From the NCBI GenBank assembly GCA_026874595.1, contig CM049308.1:15748001-15812000 (forward strand): a stretch of 64,000 nt of DNA, in the 5' to 3' direction. The notes under the pieces were generated by a model that had not been told where the DNA came from, made no database searches, and saw only the letters and a list, made by a program, of their open reading frames with translations. Below, piece by piece: positions 34,883 through 45,856 of this stretch. Every line of letters starts with the position of its first letter. Within the stretch, counting starts at the first letter, position 1. Both the position numbers and the translations under genes were made by a program. Source of the DNA: Sipunculus nudus (Eukaryota; Annelida; Sipuncula; Golfingiida; Sipunculidae).

Positions 34883-35182
34883 GGCTGCCTGTCCATGAGC
34901 GCGATTTTTGTACGGTGCGCTGGCGTTACGTTTGCGTTGCCTGGCGGGGATATACCGAACTAAGCGTTTGAACGCCTGCCGCATAAATCGTTACATAAGC
35001 GAATTTCGCCGCGCGTACATGGAAACCCGCGTATATGAAAAGTACATGAGAAAAGCACCGGAGGCTGGAGCGATTTTGACCACCAACGCAAAAAATCGTA
35101 CCGTGGGAAAATCGCGTTCGTGGAATGGTTCTTGGGGCAGCATCCCGCACGGCGAAGGCCCCGCGCTCATGGAAAGCCAGCC
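34881..35182. mobile_element. Foldback/MITE element E4 (about 302 bp)
   Basis: Ends GGCTGCCTGTCCATGAGCGCG and CGCGCTCATGGAAAGCCAGCC. The interior is GC-rich. An ORF crosses it but has no family features. Confidence 0.65.
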
Positions 35183-35297
35183 ATATGTTAATATTAGGCC
35201 TATTATATCAGTTAAAAAGGCATATATAAAAATATCGGCCATTGCGACTCCTATTTATGTGCTTTTACCTTTATGGTTGTGTGATATTCGGCCGAAC

Positions 35298-35321
35298 GTC
35301 ATGGCCCATGGGCCACTTGTC
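35298..35321 (-). repeat. Isolated F1 left-end fragment
   Basis: GTCATGGCCCATGGGCCACTTGT matches the F1 left terminus reversed, including the palindrome GGCCCATGGGCC. No matching right end was found nearby; it may be a relic cut by the MITE cluster. Confidence 0.55.
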
Positions 35322-35579
35322 ATTGTTTTATTTCATTTTGACTGACTGTTATGCACCTTTTTGCACAGAATGAAAATCTGCTTCAGTGTACTACTGGTTG
35401 TACTGTCAAATCCATTACCTTTGAGCCGCAAAATGGGCTGTATGGGAAATTTATTCAAGTTGATCTCCAACATTAAGCCTCTGTTGGTGTACTTTAAGAC
35501 CATATTTGAGACTAGTTTGTTGAAACAGTGGGTCAGATTGTAGAAAGTGCTTAAGTGTATGTTCCCCACATGGGCATCA

Positions 35580-35854
35580 GGCTGCCTTTCAATGAACGCG
35601 ATATTTCTGCGGTTCCATGGCGTTGTGTTGGCGTCAACGGGTGTCATGCATAAAAATTGTCTTAAAAAAGGTCGTTGGTTAAGGGCGGGGGGGGGGGGGG
35701 GGGGGGGTCAACCTGCCCAAACCTGTGTCAATGATGACGCGACGTAGACAAAACACCAGAGTGATTCTAACCACCAACGCAACGCCATCACACCAAGAAA
35801 ATGGAAAGGCTCTGCCCGCGCGATAAAAGCTCCGCGCCAATGAATAGGCAGCCT
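35580..35854. mobile_element. Foldback/MITE element E5 (about 275 bp)
   Basis: Ends GGCTGCCTTTCAATGAACGCG and CGCGCCAATGAATAGGCAGCC. Contains a 21-G run at 35687-35707. Confidence 0.65.
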
Positions 35855-38338
35855 TAGTCTGCCGATCCTTTTATAGATGTCTGTTTAGTCTACAGTGTTC
35901 TAGCTGTCCTCAGGCGCAGTGTCTTCTCGGAACGCAACAACTGGTGCAGGGAATCTTCCTGTGCAATGTATCCACCCGGTTTGTGGCGGAACTCCTTATC
36001 TGGCATTTCTTTATTAGGGTTTAGCGTTTTGTAATCTTGGCACGATGGTCTACAGGAAGGTTGTACCTCTGGGCTGCCTTCCTTCGCCAGCTGACCTGCC
36101 TTTTGTTTTCCCTTGATGTATCTATCAGGAAAAGAAAATGTTGCCATTCTACTTTATTATGGTTTTGTCAGAAGTGGCAAAATTCTTAAGTTAATTTAAC
36201 TGATTTTTAACACACGTTGGCTACTTGTAGTGAAAGGACTTCGGTTGTATAGTGACACAGAAGGGGCTACGTCTGGTCTCTCGTTAAAGACGCCGCATGA
36301 TCGTGTAGCGGTTTCAGCAAAGCCGTCAGTTATAAGTTGTTTCTTGATGCTGCTGGATATTTCTCGTGCCAATTAAGGCTTTAAATGTTCTGTCGGTCTG
36401 GTCTTCATTGTTTTCGTTGTATGGCAAATATTGCTTTTGCTAATAGTGATCATGGTGGTCAGTTGCTTGCAGTTTCTCTAACATTACTATAGGTTTTTAT
36501 TAGGTTATATTTGTACTGGGACTGTTGTTCTGTTTTTACATGATTTAAGTTTTTTCCTGTTATTCTGTTTATGATGAAAGTATTAAAAATGTTAAGTGTA
36601 TACTGGATGGTCATTCATAGCATTCTCTTATCTCCTCAGAATAAACGAGAAGTTTATGTTGCCATCTGCTCTCTAGAAGTTCTGTTTCAATGATGAGAGA
36701 GATTTTCATACGTTTGTTCTTACCCCTCGGTGTTTAACTCTGTCCTATAGATCAGTTGGTTTGCGTCTTGCCAGCTGTTGTCCATGCAAAGACTCCGTTT
36801 TCTGGCGCTGGCCGCACTGTCCCTTTGTACATTCAGTTTTGAGTGCATGCTCCCGAGTTTGTTCCTGATAGATTTCTGATCAATATTAGCTTCTAAATAT
36901 GTGGTGTCCATGAGAGAAGTTTGGGGCCCGATTTAGGTAATTCTGTCTCCATGGTTGATGCTGAAGTGGAGAAAAAATTATTTGCCCAAGTGTATTCCCT
37001 TTGTTGATATCTAGAGCCCAATGTTCGGCCCACGGGTTTACATTTTAACAGCCGAATGGATTCTACAGGCAAGTGGTAGAGGTGGTGTGATCTGCTGTAC
37101 CCCACACAGCAAAATGGAATAGTGTTTTTCAACATGGCGTGTATGAACAACATTGATAATGTTATCTATGACACGAATTGTTTGTGAATTAACACCTTGG
37201 GGAACGCCCATCTCTCATCTTTACGCTGTTGGCCAAATATTGGCTAACTTTACCAGAGTAAAATAATGAGACCTCGGTTTATTGTTGTAGATAACAGTTT
37301 CCGTGGCTCTATGGCACTATGACACGTGGTTTGAAATCTAAGAGAAATATCTGAACTTTGCAATTTACGGACGTTTCCATCAAGTGATACAAGTACACCA
37401 TTGCAAAACATGTTCAAAGCACGCGGGATCGGGGTTCGGAGGGTCTTTCCGCAAAACGTAAAATCAACGCGATTTATACAATAAAAGGGACCAGGTTATC
37501 TGTTTTGGACGCCCTTCCGGTATAATATATTGCTGGACACTGATACTGTGGTTATCTTCAAAACTCAACACTGTTCAGTATATAAATGAGGAGCATCAAG
37601 CTTGTATAGTTACATGAACAATTGAAAAATCCTTCTCTGGTGTACCTTTTGTCAGCATGTTACGTTTTCGAGACAGGTGTACGTGTAACGAGGAACTTCA
37701 ACCGTAGATTATATGAGCGTATTGCACATTGAGCACCCATAAGGGACATGGCGATGTCACATTGACTATTGTCGAACAGTGGTCTCTGTACCACACTGTA
37801 AAATAACGGGAATTCAAATGGGAAATCTAACACTGAAAATGTCTCATGGGTGGAAATGTTCTAATGTGCAGGAATCATAATTCACTTATAATGATAATGT
37901 ATATTTACTAATAATGAATTCATTGAATTATTCATTTGCTCCGTCAATTAAAGCCAACTGGTGTTAAATATTGTAAATAGTACTTTTAATCTGGTCTGTA
38001 GCATTAGAACCAATGCTAATGGTGGTTCCTTTACAAAGAATGAATTTGATTCTTGGTTTTGTCGAGGGAAAATCATGGGCCTGGTTTCGGGGGGCACCTA
38101 TTGTTTTATATGGGTGGGGGACAGAGATTTTATCCCCTCACTTAGTAGGGGAATAAAACATGTAATGTTTAAACTCTGATGTAATTCGTCAAACTTGCTT
38201 TAGTTTTGACATATTTGCAACAGAATTTTAAAGTATGCCCTTAATACTGAAAACATTTAGGTTATTGCATGCGTCAATTGCGACAATGTTATATAAATGT
38301 TAGCTTGTGTTTTTTAATGTTTAAACCTCATGTAAATT
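35855..38338. other. Intergenic, no supported gene
   Basis: About 2.5 kb, less AT-rich than the F1 clusters. On the - strand around 36043-36092 one frame reads RRKAAQRYNLPV, vaguely like a Psq/pogo helix-turn-helix, but it stops within a few codons. No reliable coding or RNA feature. Confidence 0.5.
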
Positions 38339-38541
38339 CAGAGGCGGATACAGGATTTTGAAAAGGGAAGGGTTACGCCCAGGAAGACTAAAAGAATAAG
38401 GTCAACTGGTCCGGGGAGGGGACAGGGGGTCGCAAGATTTGGTTTGAAACCCTTAAAAAAGGTTGTTTCAGCTCGGGGGGGGGGGGGGGGGGGTGTCAAG
38501 ACCACTCGACCTCCCCCCCCCCCCCCCTCGATCCGCCACTG
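38339..38541. mobile_element. Short MITE with CAGNGGCGGAT ends (203 bp)
   Basis: Starts CAGAGGCGGATACAGG and ends TCGATCCGCCACTG, inverted. It is flanked by AAATT on both sides (38334-38338 and 38542-38546), a probable 5-bp target-site duplication. It contains a 19-G run (38475-38493) and a 15-C run (38513-38527) that could pair with each other. Confidence 0.7.
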
Positions 38542-38546
38542 AAATT

Positions 38547-40442
38547 ATAAATAATATTGTTTTGAACACTGAAAAAAAATCACGCTGAAAACAATATTTC
38601 TTATTATTCGGTGGGAGAGTGAAGGGACTTTATTCTGGACGAGGGATTCAGTTGTATTTTGGGATGTTTGTTCGGGGATTTTGAGCGGGTGTATCTTATT
38701 GGGGGGTTCTTTCGGTTCTCCTTTGCATTGTCCCCTTAATATATTCTCAGCAAAGAAAGCCCATGCATGGTCATTATAATGATCCGACGGTCGTAACAGC
38801 GGTAAATTTTGTAAGCTCGGCACGATCTTTCTAACATGCAAGAAAATTAGTTCATCACTGAAGGTAATGGTGTCCACAGGCATAACTTAGCAATACAATT
38901 ATTTTATTAGTACATGCGAGAAGAATAGGGCCTATAACCGTGTTTGATCCACAGGTTTGGACATATGGTCAGGAAACCTTTCGTACTTTTGCTTTTTCAG
39001 GTTAATACCTGCTTAAAAATTCTTCCCCTCCAATTCTGTTAAATTAATAAAAAAAATCACATTTCTTTCACTCTTAATCTTCTGCTCTTAATCCCGCTCT
39101 AGTATCAACTGGGGCGAAGCCAAAGGCATGTGGGACCTCCGTATATCTTACAAATCCTTATTATGAGAGGGCCTACAACAGGAAGAAATGTCCGTTGCGT
39201 CCACTGTCACACCGAAAATTATTTGCATGTAAACCACTGGGACATTGTTAATAGCAAAGATACTCCCACATTAAAAACCAGGAATCCTTTAAAAGACTTC
39301 ACGAGTCCATCTGGGATTGGTGAATATGGTGGGACCGCGAATTACAAAACTGACCGAAATCGCTCCGCTTCCACAGGACACGCATTGAACCAAACGCACA
39401 TACAAATCTATGTCACAAGTGGGATAGTAATGAAATCTGCATAAATAAATTGGCAAGAGCTTAAACTGCTGCAGATGCATTCAAGCTGTTGTTGACGGTC
39501 GATTGCTCAAATTTAAAATACAAACACAGGATCTAAGAATATAATTTTATTTCGAATTTTTTAAAGATTTATAAATAAAATAGAATGCACAATAAACTTA
39601 GCGGGTCTACAGTGTATTTACATGCATCTAACGCGCGTCATAACAAAATACAGATGATTCATGCACGGTCTTGTCTATTCTTCTTAGCCTGTTCCTTGGA
39701 CCCTGAAAATAAAATTAAGATTGTTAACACGACCAGGTTATTATCTTGACTGATTAATACATACTGAAATTCATCATGAGCATGTGTTGTTCACTATTCA
39801 TGTGGGACATTTAAGCGAGACAGACTGAGCTTATTTTGTCAACTTTATGCAGGGTCGCCATTTTGGCCAGATTTCTAGAATGTTACCCTTTTACATGTTG
39901 CCTGGGAAGAAAATGAACTTTATTTGGCTGTGCTTAACAGTTTGCTGTATTTCAGATTTTATTTTTTATTTTTACGGACTATTAAAGTGTTCACATCGAC
40001 ATAACATCGACATCTCCTATCTCTAGAACTGCTAGCTAAACTATACTAACGGGCCGCTTTCAGATTGCAAGTTTGCGTTTCTCTTCCTTTGAATGACAAT
40101 CTCAACGAACCCTCTGAAAAGACTATTCAAATCTTATCCCAATTCTAATAGTTTTGCGAAATATCTTGGTTGTGATAGGATACTCATATGACCGAGAAAG
40201 TTGAGCGGAAAACGGGGGGTCTTAATCCATTACAATCCAGCTTCTCGTAAGGCCAACCATCATATTTTACGATAACATGTTAAGATCTAATAATCGTCAT
40301 CCTTCTTGAGGTTTGTACATAAAAGGGCTAGCAGAAGTACCACATTTTGGGACGCCCATACCCAGACAGTAAACAAATCTGTAACAGAACCTTTCACAAT
40401 GTGATCACGCTTTGATCATGCGTTTTTCGGGGGAAGAAATAA
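38547..40442. other. Intergenic; one possible small exon
   Basis: Apart from the candidate terminal exon at 39659-39702, only short ORFs without domains were found (for example 39130-39444 + and 38545-38883 -). Confidence 0.5.
39659..39702 (-). CDS. Candidate terminal coding exon of an unknown gene
   Basis: On the - strand the acceptor-like TTAATTTTATTTTCAG is followed by two bases and then SKEQAKKNRQDRA and a stop, with AATAAA (39546-39551 on +) about 108 bases further on. That layout fits a last exon of a small, basic-tailed protein. No upstream exon was found and the peptide is not recognised, so it may be chance. Confidence 0.25.
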
Positions 40443-41768
40443 ACAAGGGACCCATGGGTCTCATCGCTCAGCTGAATTTTGGAGAATATTGGCAACTGCA
40501 AAGCATTTTTATTTCTTTTGGTTTTTCATGTATATAAGCATTTGAAAAGCTAAGAGAAAATGACCCTGCTAAAATGAAACTGTAAATAATAGAATAATGG
40601 ACTGAGCTCAAGCATATGCACTTTGTAAAAAAATGAAACCTGTGGCCTGAAACCATTTAATGATGCTCCAAGGGAAAAATGGGCCTACAGTAAGTATTAT
40701 ATTAAAGTTACATTTCATTAACAAATAATGTGTGAAGGTAAAAGGTTTTAGAAAAGTTAAATATATGACCAAATGAGTTAAAAATTAATCCAACAAAGCT
40801 TGACCAATATTCCTGATTTTATAACTTAGTTTCAGTGTTATTCACACCTAGGCCTGGCCAACTTTATGAGATATGAATGAAATGCTACAAAGAATTTAAA
40901 TCTTCTTTAATCTAGTCATTTAGCACTTACATTAGATCCTAATATTTTATCACATTTTAATATTAGGATTAAATTCCTGAAAATTTTTTTTCTTAAAAAA
41001 AAATCAAAATTGTCCAAGTCTCAACAAAAAAATTATTAATTTAACATTAAAATTATAAGATTCATCTTGTTTATTTGTCCTGTGTATTGAAGGGGTAATT
41101 GGGGGAGGGTTCTCTGTTGTTGCCCCTGTGAAATTATAAGCTTGCCCCAGTGATGGGATTACATAATAACCTGGGGAGCATAGAGAGCTGCACTGAATGA
41201 CCTACAGTGATCAAAGTTGACTGCTTGACAATGAAAGGGAATACATCAAGAGCCTCCAAAAAAAATTCAATAACTAGCCTAATTTTGCAGCTTTTATTTT
41301 CATATTTCAGATTTTAACAGATTATATCCTTATGTGTATATGCTGTGAAAATAAAATCCACAGTACTTACAGGAAAAAACCGTGCCCCGGCCAAAGTTGG
41401 GCAAAATTTAAAGTACTGATTTTATATTTATGCTAATAACTTAAATAAATTGCAAAATTCCGATCTAATTTTCGGAATACAATTGAATCTTGATTAAATG
41501 AAGTTGTATCCCTGAAAAAAGTCTCTGGCATGAGCAATTCTTATGTTAAGTGAGTAAATATATTTCCTAATTTTTTAACAAGATGCATTTTGTTTGGGCC
41601 CATAACTTAACAAATTACGCAATACTGACCTAATTTTTGGTATGTATATAGGAAATGTATGGAAGAATAAGAATAAGGTCCAATGGTTTCAAAACGTGTC
41701 CTGTTAACGGGCGGATGACGGACAAAGGACCATGACTATAGCTCAGATGACTTACAGTCAGCTGAGCA
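40443..41768 (+). mobile_element. F1 element copy 7 (about 1.3 kb)
   Basis: Left end ACAAGGGACCCATGGGTC plus GCTCAGCTGA at 40443; right end AGCTCAGATGACTTACAGTC then AGCTGAGCAAAAAA at 41768. The left part matches F1 copy 8 (54505 onward) and the right part matches the common F1 body. Non-coding. Confidence 0.78.
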
Positions 41769-42330
41769 AAAAACGATGGGAGATCACACTAAATAAACAG
41801 AGATGACGCCAACCTGCGACCTATACAAAGTGAAAAGACCTCGATCAGGAAGTCAACAATAGAGAGCGACACTCAACCGCACACAAGCATGCTTAAACTT
41901 TAATTATTAGGGGCATAAAAGAGAATGTGTATAACAAAATGTCCCTTTTTTCTCAGTTGCCTAATACGAAAAGCCTCCCAACCACAAATGTGAATGCACG
42001 GCTTGCGCCAGTTTCACTCCAAAAGGTGTTTTGCAGATAAAACTAAAAGTATTCGCTTTCACAACCACATACATGATCACTGGTACAAGTGTTAAATCTT
42101 TACATTTTACAAGTTCACACACAAAGGAACAACGACGATCAGCTTTACTGAAGCAGTCATCTTTACAGAATCATGCTTATATGTTATTCAGGAAACTAGT
42201 TGATATCATATAACACCGTCTTGACACTGTGCAACATAGCAAACATTTCAGAATCGGAAAAGGGGTTTCCGTGCAATGGTGCAATACACATCACATAAAT
42301 GTTAAAATGAACTTCAGAGTAGAATTTACA
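41769..42330. other. Short intergenic stretch downstream of the ZNF318-like gene
   Basis: Nothing recognised between F1 copy 7 and the candidate poly(A) signal of the - strand gene. Confidence 0.5.
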
Positions 42331-42336
42331 TTTATT
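42331..42336 (-). promoter_or_regulatory. Candidate poly(A) signal of the ZNF318-like gene
   Basis: TTTATT on + gives AATAAA on the - strand, 68 bases after the stop codon. A short 3' UTR would result; more distal signals are possible. Confidence 0.45.
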
Positions 42337-42403
42337 TATCAAAGAGAAAATAAAACCATTAACATGTTGTGTATACCTTATTATTAACTTGAGTGACTAA
42401 AGG

Positions 42404-45400
42404 TTAAGCCATTCTGGACTCTTGCTGGTCATCTATTATGTCCCGACCTATGGCCATCTCCACAGTCGTTTCTGGCTGGAAAATCTGCTCCGGCAACTCT
42501 GTAGCTACTATTGCAGGATTCTGTATTGGGTCACTTCTATCACTGGTGGATCTCTCTCCTTCCCCTTGCTGCGGCTCTTGGCCGGTATTCTGCTGCTCGG
42601 TCACTGATGTTCCAGCACTACATGCCGCTATATATCCAGAATCGACAGCTGCTTCGTCTAAAGAGGAAAGCAGACCCAGCACCTCACTGACCTGCTTCTC
42701 TGTAATCTGATCTAAGGAGTCTTCATTAGTCAGCGGAGCAGAGCCGAAGCCTGGGTCTTCAAACTGGCTTAAGGGCTCTTGTGAAAGATCCGCTGCAGCT
42801 GCCTCGCTTTCTGAAACTAATTTGCTTTCAGACTGTACACCAATTTGATCTGTGGCTGATTGTGCAAGATCAGCAGGGGTATTTTCTGGGAAACTCGCAG
42901 TTTCTTTTTGACTCTGTGCCGTTTCATATTCAGCCACCTCCGATGTTAAGTTTTTGACAATCTGTCCAATGGCTGCTTTATAAGTATCACTCTGTGATGC
43001 GTTTACAGAACACTGTTCGTCTTGCGCTTGATCGTTAGGACCTTCAGCGTTAGTCTGTATCACTGAACTCTCTCCTGAAACGATGCTGGACTCATTTTCA
43101 GGAGCATCTGTGACAGAACAATCCCCACAATAACTGGCAGGCCCCGGTTCAGGTGCCTTTATGGTGGAATGATCTTTCAAAACAATTGGTGGCGCCTTAT
43201 CAGACAACTCTTTTCTCACACTTTCTCTTTCTGATATACGACTGCGCTCGTGGGCAGGAACCTTAACAGATTCAATGTCTCTTGCCGAATTGCTACTTGG
43301 CTCTAGCGAAAGAGACTTAATTTCTGGTTGACTGACGAGATCCTCTGAAGCACTGTTAATATTCTCATTTTTCGAACCACTTCCCGGTTTTGATACAGGA
43401 CTGTTTTCAGATACACTGCTGACTTCCTGGACAAGAGTTTGAGAAGGGAACCCTGAAGCACTGCATGTCACTTCAGTCGGAGGTTCCTCTGATTCAGTCG
43501 TTTTCTCCGGATTTTGTACAGTTAAGCAGTTTCCTTCTTCCCCGCTGCAAGTCCCCTGAACAAGATTGTCAAATACAGCACCAACACTACCAATAGACTG
43601 TTGAGGAGTTTTACACTCTCCCTCCCTTGCAAGTTCATGTATATTGGTTTTAGAAATACTGATAGCCTCTGGGGCACAAATTTGTAACTCTATTCTCTGC
43701 CCTTCTATAACACTACATGTCTCTGGTTTTGAAGGGTTTTCTGTTACAATATCTTTTTCAGAATCCAGGCCACTGTTAGCTTTCTCCTCGGGAAGATCTT
43801 TAAACGTAAAGTCTATTGAAATACTGTTAGATTCATGTGACGGGCTTTGCTTCACTGAAGTTTCCCCTGGAGTGCTTCCCTCCTCTGCAGGTGAAGCAGT
43901 CTGCTGACTACTGTCTACAGCACTGATGGCATGCTGAGGGTTTGTATTGTTTCCAAATGAACATTCATTCAAAACACTTGACTCTTTGTCATTCGTGTCT
44001 TTTGATACACTGCTGGAAGTAAATGTTTGCCCCTCAATCTTTTGAGCGTCTTCTATGTCCATTTCACCGAGTTCATGAGCAGGAACCGGTGTTGTTAATG
44101 AGCAAGATTCCTCAATATTTGAACCACCTTCTACATCCATTTCAACAGGTTCCTGTGTTGTTAACGAGCAAGACACAGCAGTATTTGTACTAGAGTCCAA
44201 GAATAAAGTTTCCGCAGTTAATGACGGAGTTATTTCTGAATGAAGCTGCTGTATCTGTAATTCACTTGCTGTAACCACTGCTGTTGTCTTACTACAGTGG
44301 CTGTCACAATTTTCTTTGCAGGAGACGGTTTCACTGCTTTCATGCCCTGGAGCTATTTCTTTATCAGCAGCGGCACAACCAGCAGACTGAGTACAACTGT
44401 CAAATGTTAGTTCTTGTTTTATTATTTTTGTGTTCTGCATTGCATGCTGTTCATTACTTGCACTGTGCAATATCGGTTCTGGTAACGGGATATCAACACA
44501 TTCTTTCAAAATCTCAACCGATTGTCCACTTTTGATATTCCCAATGTGTATTTGTTGCACACCAGCACTTTTCCCTAGCACAGATATCTCACCGTCTGAT
44601 GTGCTACTTTTATTCTGACAGCTTTGACTTGCAGACAATTCACAGGTGTCAGCACCTGTGATCTTTGAGTCCTGTTGCTGGACAACTTTTGATTCCTGTA
44701 CAGAAATATTTTCAAACGCCATTTTATTCCCAGTTTCCGTTTTGTCTTCATCATCAGACGACCTGGTTTCCATAACAGCTATATCACTAGTTCTAGGTGG
44801 CGGTAGTTCAGGGACTGAAAGTTCAGGGACTGAAACTTTCAAATTGTCTGTGGTACTTTTAGGCAAGATAGGCTCTGAAGCAGAATCCTTCATTGAATTA
44901 CTGAAGAACACACTGTAGAGATTCCCTGCTGACGTGGTTGCCATGTTTGTTGTTGGCTTACTATTGCTAGCAGCTAAGCAAGGGCCAGGAGGAAGAGGGA
45001 CTTGTGACAAGTCTATTTGATTCAGGCTCTGAACTTCAGCTGTTTCTTTTTCTGCTGTTCTTTCAGTTTTGTCTGCGCTACTCCTTTTATCTTCACATGT
45101 CCCAGGTGCCGGTGGCTCTGAAGAAAGATAATCAATTTTGGTATCAACCTTTGGATCAGTTACAGAAGAAAAGCTAGCAGAATTCTCTGGATCTTTCGCA
45201 CCTTTTTCTGAGACTTTCTGTAGATTTGTCTCATTTTTGACAGCATCTTGCATAACTGGCAATGCTATTGAATCATTCCCCTTACCAATGGTGAAAAAAG
45301 AATCTACCGAACCTGTCTCCATAGGGTCCTCTTCTGCCTTTATTTCATCTATTTTTTCAGCCCCCAACGGCTTCGGTTTGCGGAAACGTTTCATAGGCAT

Positions 45401-45856
45401 AATTTCTACTGGTTTTGAGACTGGCCGGATATCCTTCTTACCCTTGTTTCCAATTTGTAAAGCATTTTTACCAATGGTAACTTTAGATGGTCCTGAAAGT
45501 TTGATTGATATAGACTTACGACCCAGTTTACTGACCTCTCTGGTTCCATCTCCTTGTTTGTCTTGCCCTTGAGTTTGTGAGGAATGCGAGGCAGTACCCA
45601 GAGTGACTGGCTCTGGAATGGCACAATCACCTAAATCCTCAACATTTTCTGACTCAATTTGTTCTTTTTTGATTAACTCAAGGTTGCGCTGACGAGCTTT
45701 TTTTGTTTTCTCTGTTTGGAGCTTTTTTTTCTGTGCAGCTTTTTCCTCTTTTGTTTCTGCTTTTTCCTTTTCTTCTTCACTTCTTCGAACAGCCATTCCT
45801 GCAGCCCTATCCAAATTCAATCGTTCCTCATAGAACAGGTTATCCTCTATGTATTT
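42404..45856 (-). CDS. ZNF318: ZNF318-like last coding exon (1150 codons + stop)
   Basis: The acceptor is AATATTTCAG, then KYIEDNLFYEERLNLDRAAG, a charged helical stretch (KEEKAAQKKKLQTEKTKKAR), ISIKLSGPSKVTIG, and then a long Ser/Glu/Thr-rich, low-complexity tail to TAA at 42404-42406. The tail has no folded domain visible; the conserved part is the first 120 residues or so. Confidence 0.88.
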   Translation of the reverse strand, partial: KYIEDNLFYEERLNLDRAAGMAVRRSEEEKEKAETKEEKAAQKKKLQTEKTKKARQRNLELIKKEQIESENVEDLGDCAIPEPVTLGTASHSSQTQGQDKQGDGTREVSKLGRKSISIKLSGPSKVTIGKNALQIGNKGKKDIRPVSKPVEIMPMKRFRKPKPLGAEKIDEIKAEEDPMETGSVDSFFTIGKGNDSIALPVMQDAVKNETNLQKVSEKGAKDPENSASFSSVTDPKVDTKIDYLSSEPPAPGTCEDKRSSADKTERTAEKETAEVQSLNQIDLSQVPLPPGPCLAASNSKPTTNMATTSAGNLYSVFFSNSMKDSASEPILPKSTTDNLKVSVPELSVPELPPPRTSDIAVMETRSSDDEDKTETGNKMAFENISVQESKVVQQQDSKITGADTCELSASQSCQNKSSTSDGEISVLGKSAGVQQIHIGNIKSGQSVEILKECVDIPLPEPILHSASNEQHAMQNTKIIKQELTFDSCTQSAGCAAADKEIAPGHESSETVSCKENCDSHCSKTTAVVTASELQIQQLHSEITPSLTAETLFLDSSTNTAVSCSLTTQEPVEMDVEGGSNIEESCSLTTPVPAHELGEMDIEDAQKIEGQTFTSSSVSKDTNDKESSVLNECSFGNNTNPQHAISAVDSSQQTASPAEEGSTPGETSVKQSPSHESNSISIDFTFKDLPEEKANSGLDSEKDIVTENPSKPETCSVIEGQRIELQICAPEAISISKTNIHELAREGECKTPQQSIGSVGAVFDNLVQGTCSGEEGNCLTVQNPEKTTESEEPPTEVTCSASGFPSQTLVQEVSSVSENSPVSKPGSGSKNENINSASEDLVSQPEIKSLSLEPSSNSARDIESVKVPAHERSRISERESVRKELSDKAPPIVLKDHSTIKAPEPGPASYCGDCSVTDAPENESSIVSGESSVIQTNAEGPNDQAQDEQCSVNASQSDTYKAAIGQIVKNLTSEVAEYETAQSQKETASFPENTPADLAQSATDQIGVQSESKLVSESEAAAADLSQEPLSQFEDPGFGSAPLTNEDSLDQITEKQVSEVLGLLSSLDEAAVDSGYIAACSAGTSVTEQQNTGQEPQQGEGERSTSDRSDPIQNPAIVATELPEQIFQPETTVEMAIGRDIIDDQQESRMA

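Noticed and set aside
34908-35345. A 145-residue ORF on + strand across foldback element E4
   Set aside because: It crosses the element border and depends on the GC-rich palindromic sequence; no recognisable domain.
36043-36147. RRKAAQRYNLPV string resembling a Psq/pogo transposase helix-turn-helix
   Set aside because: Too short, stops after about 20 codons, and no DDE domain could be traced in the following 1 kb.
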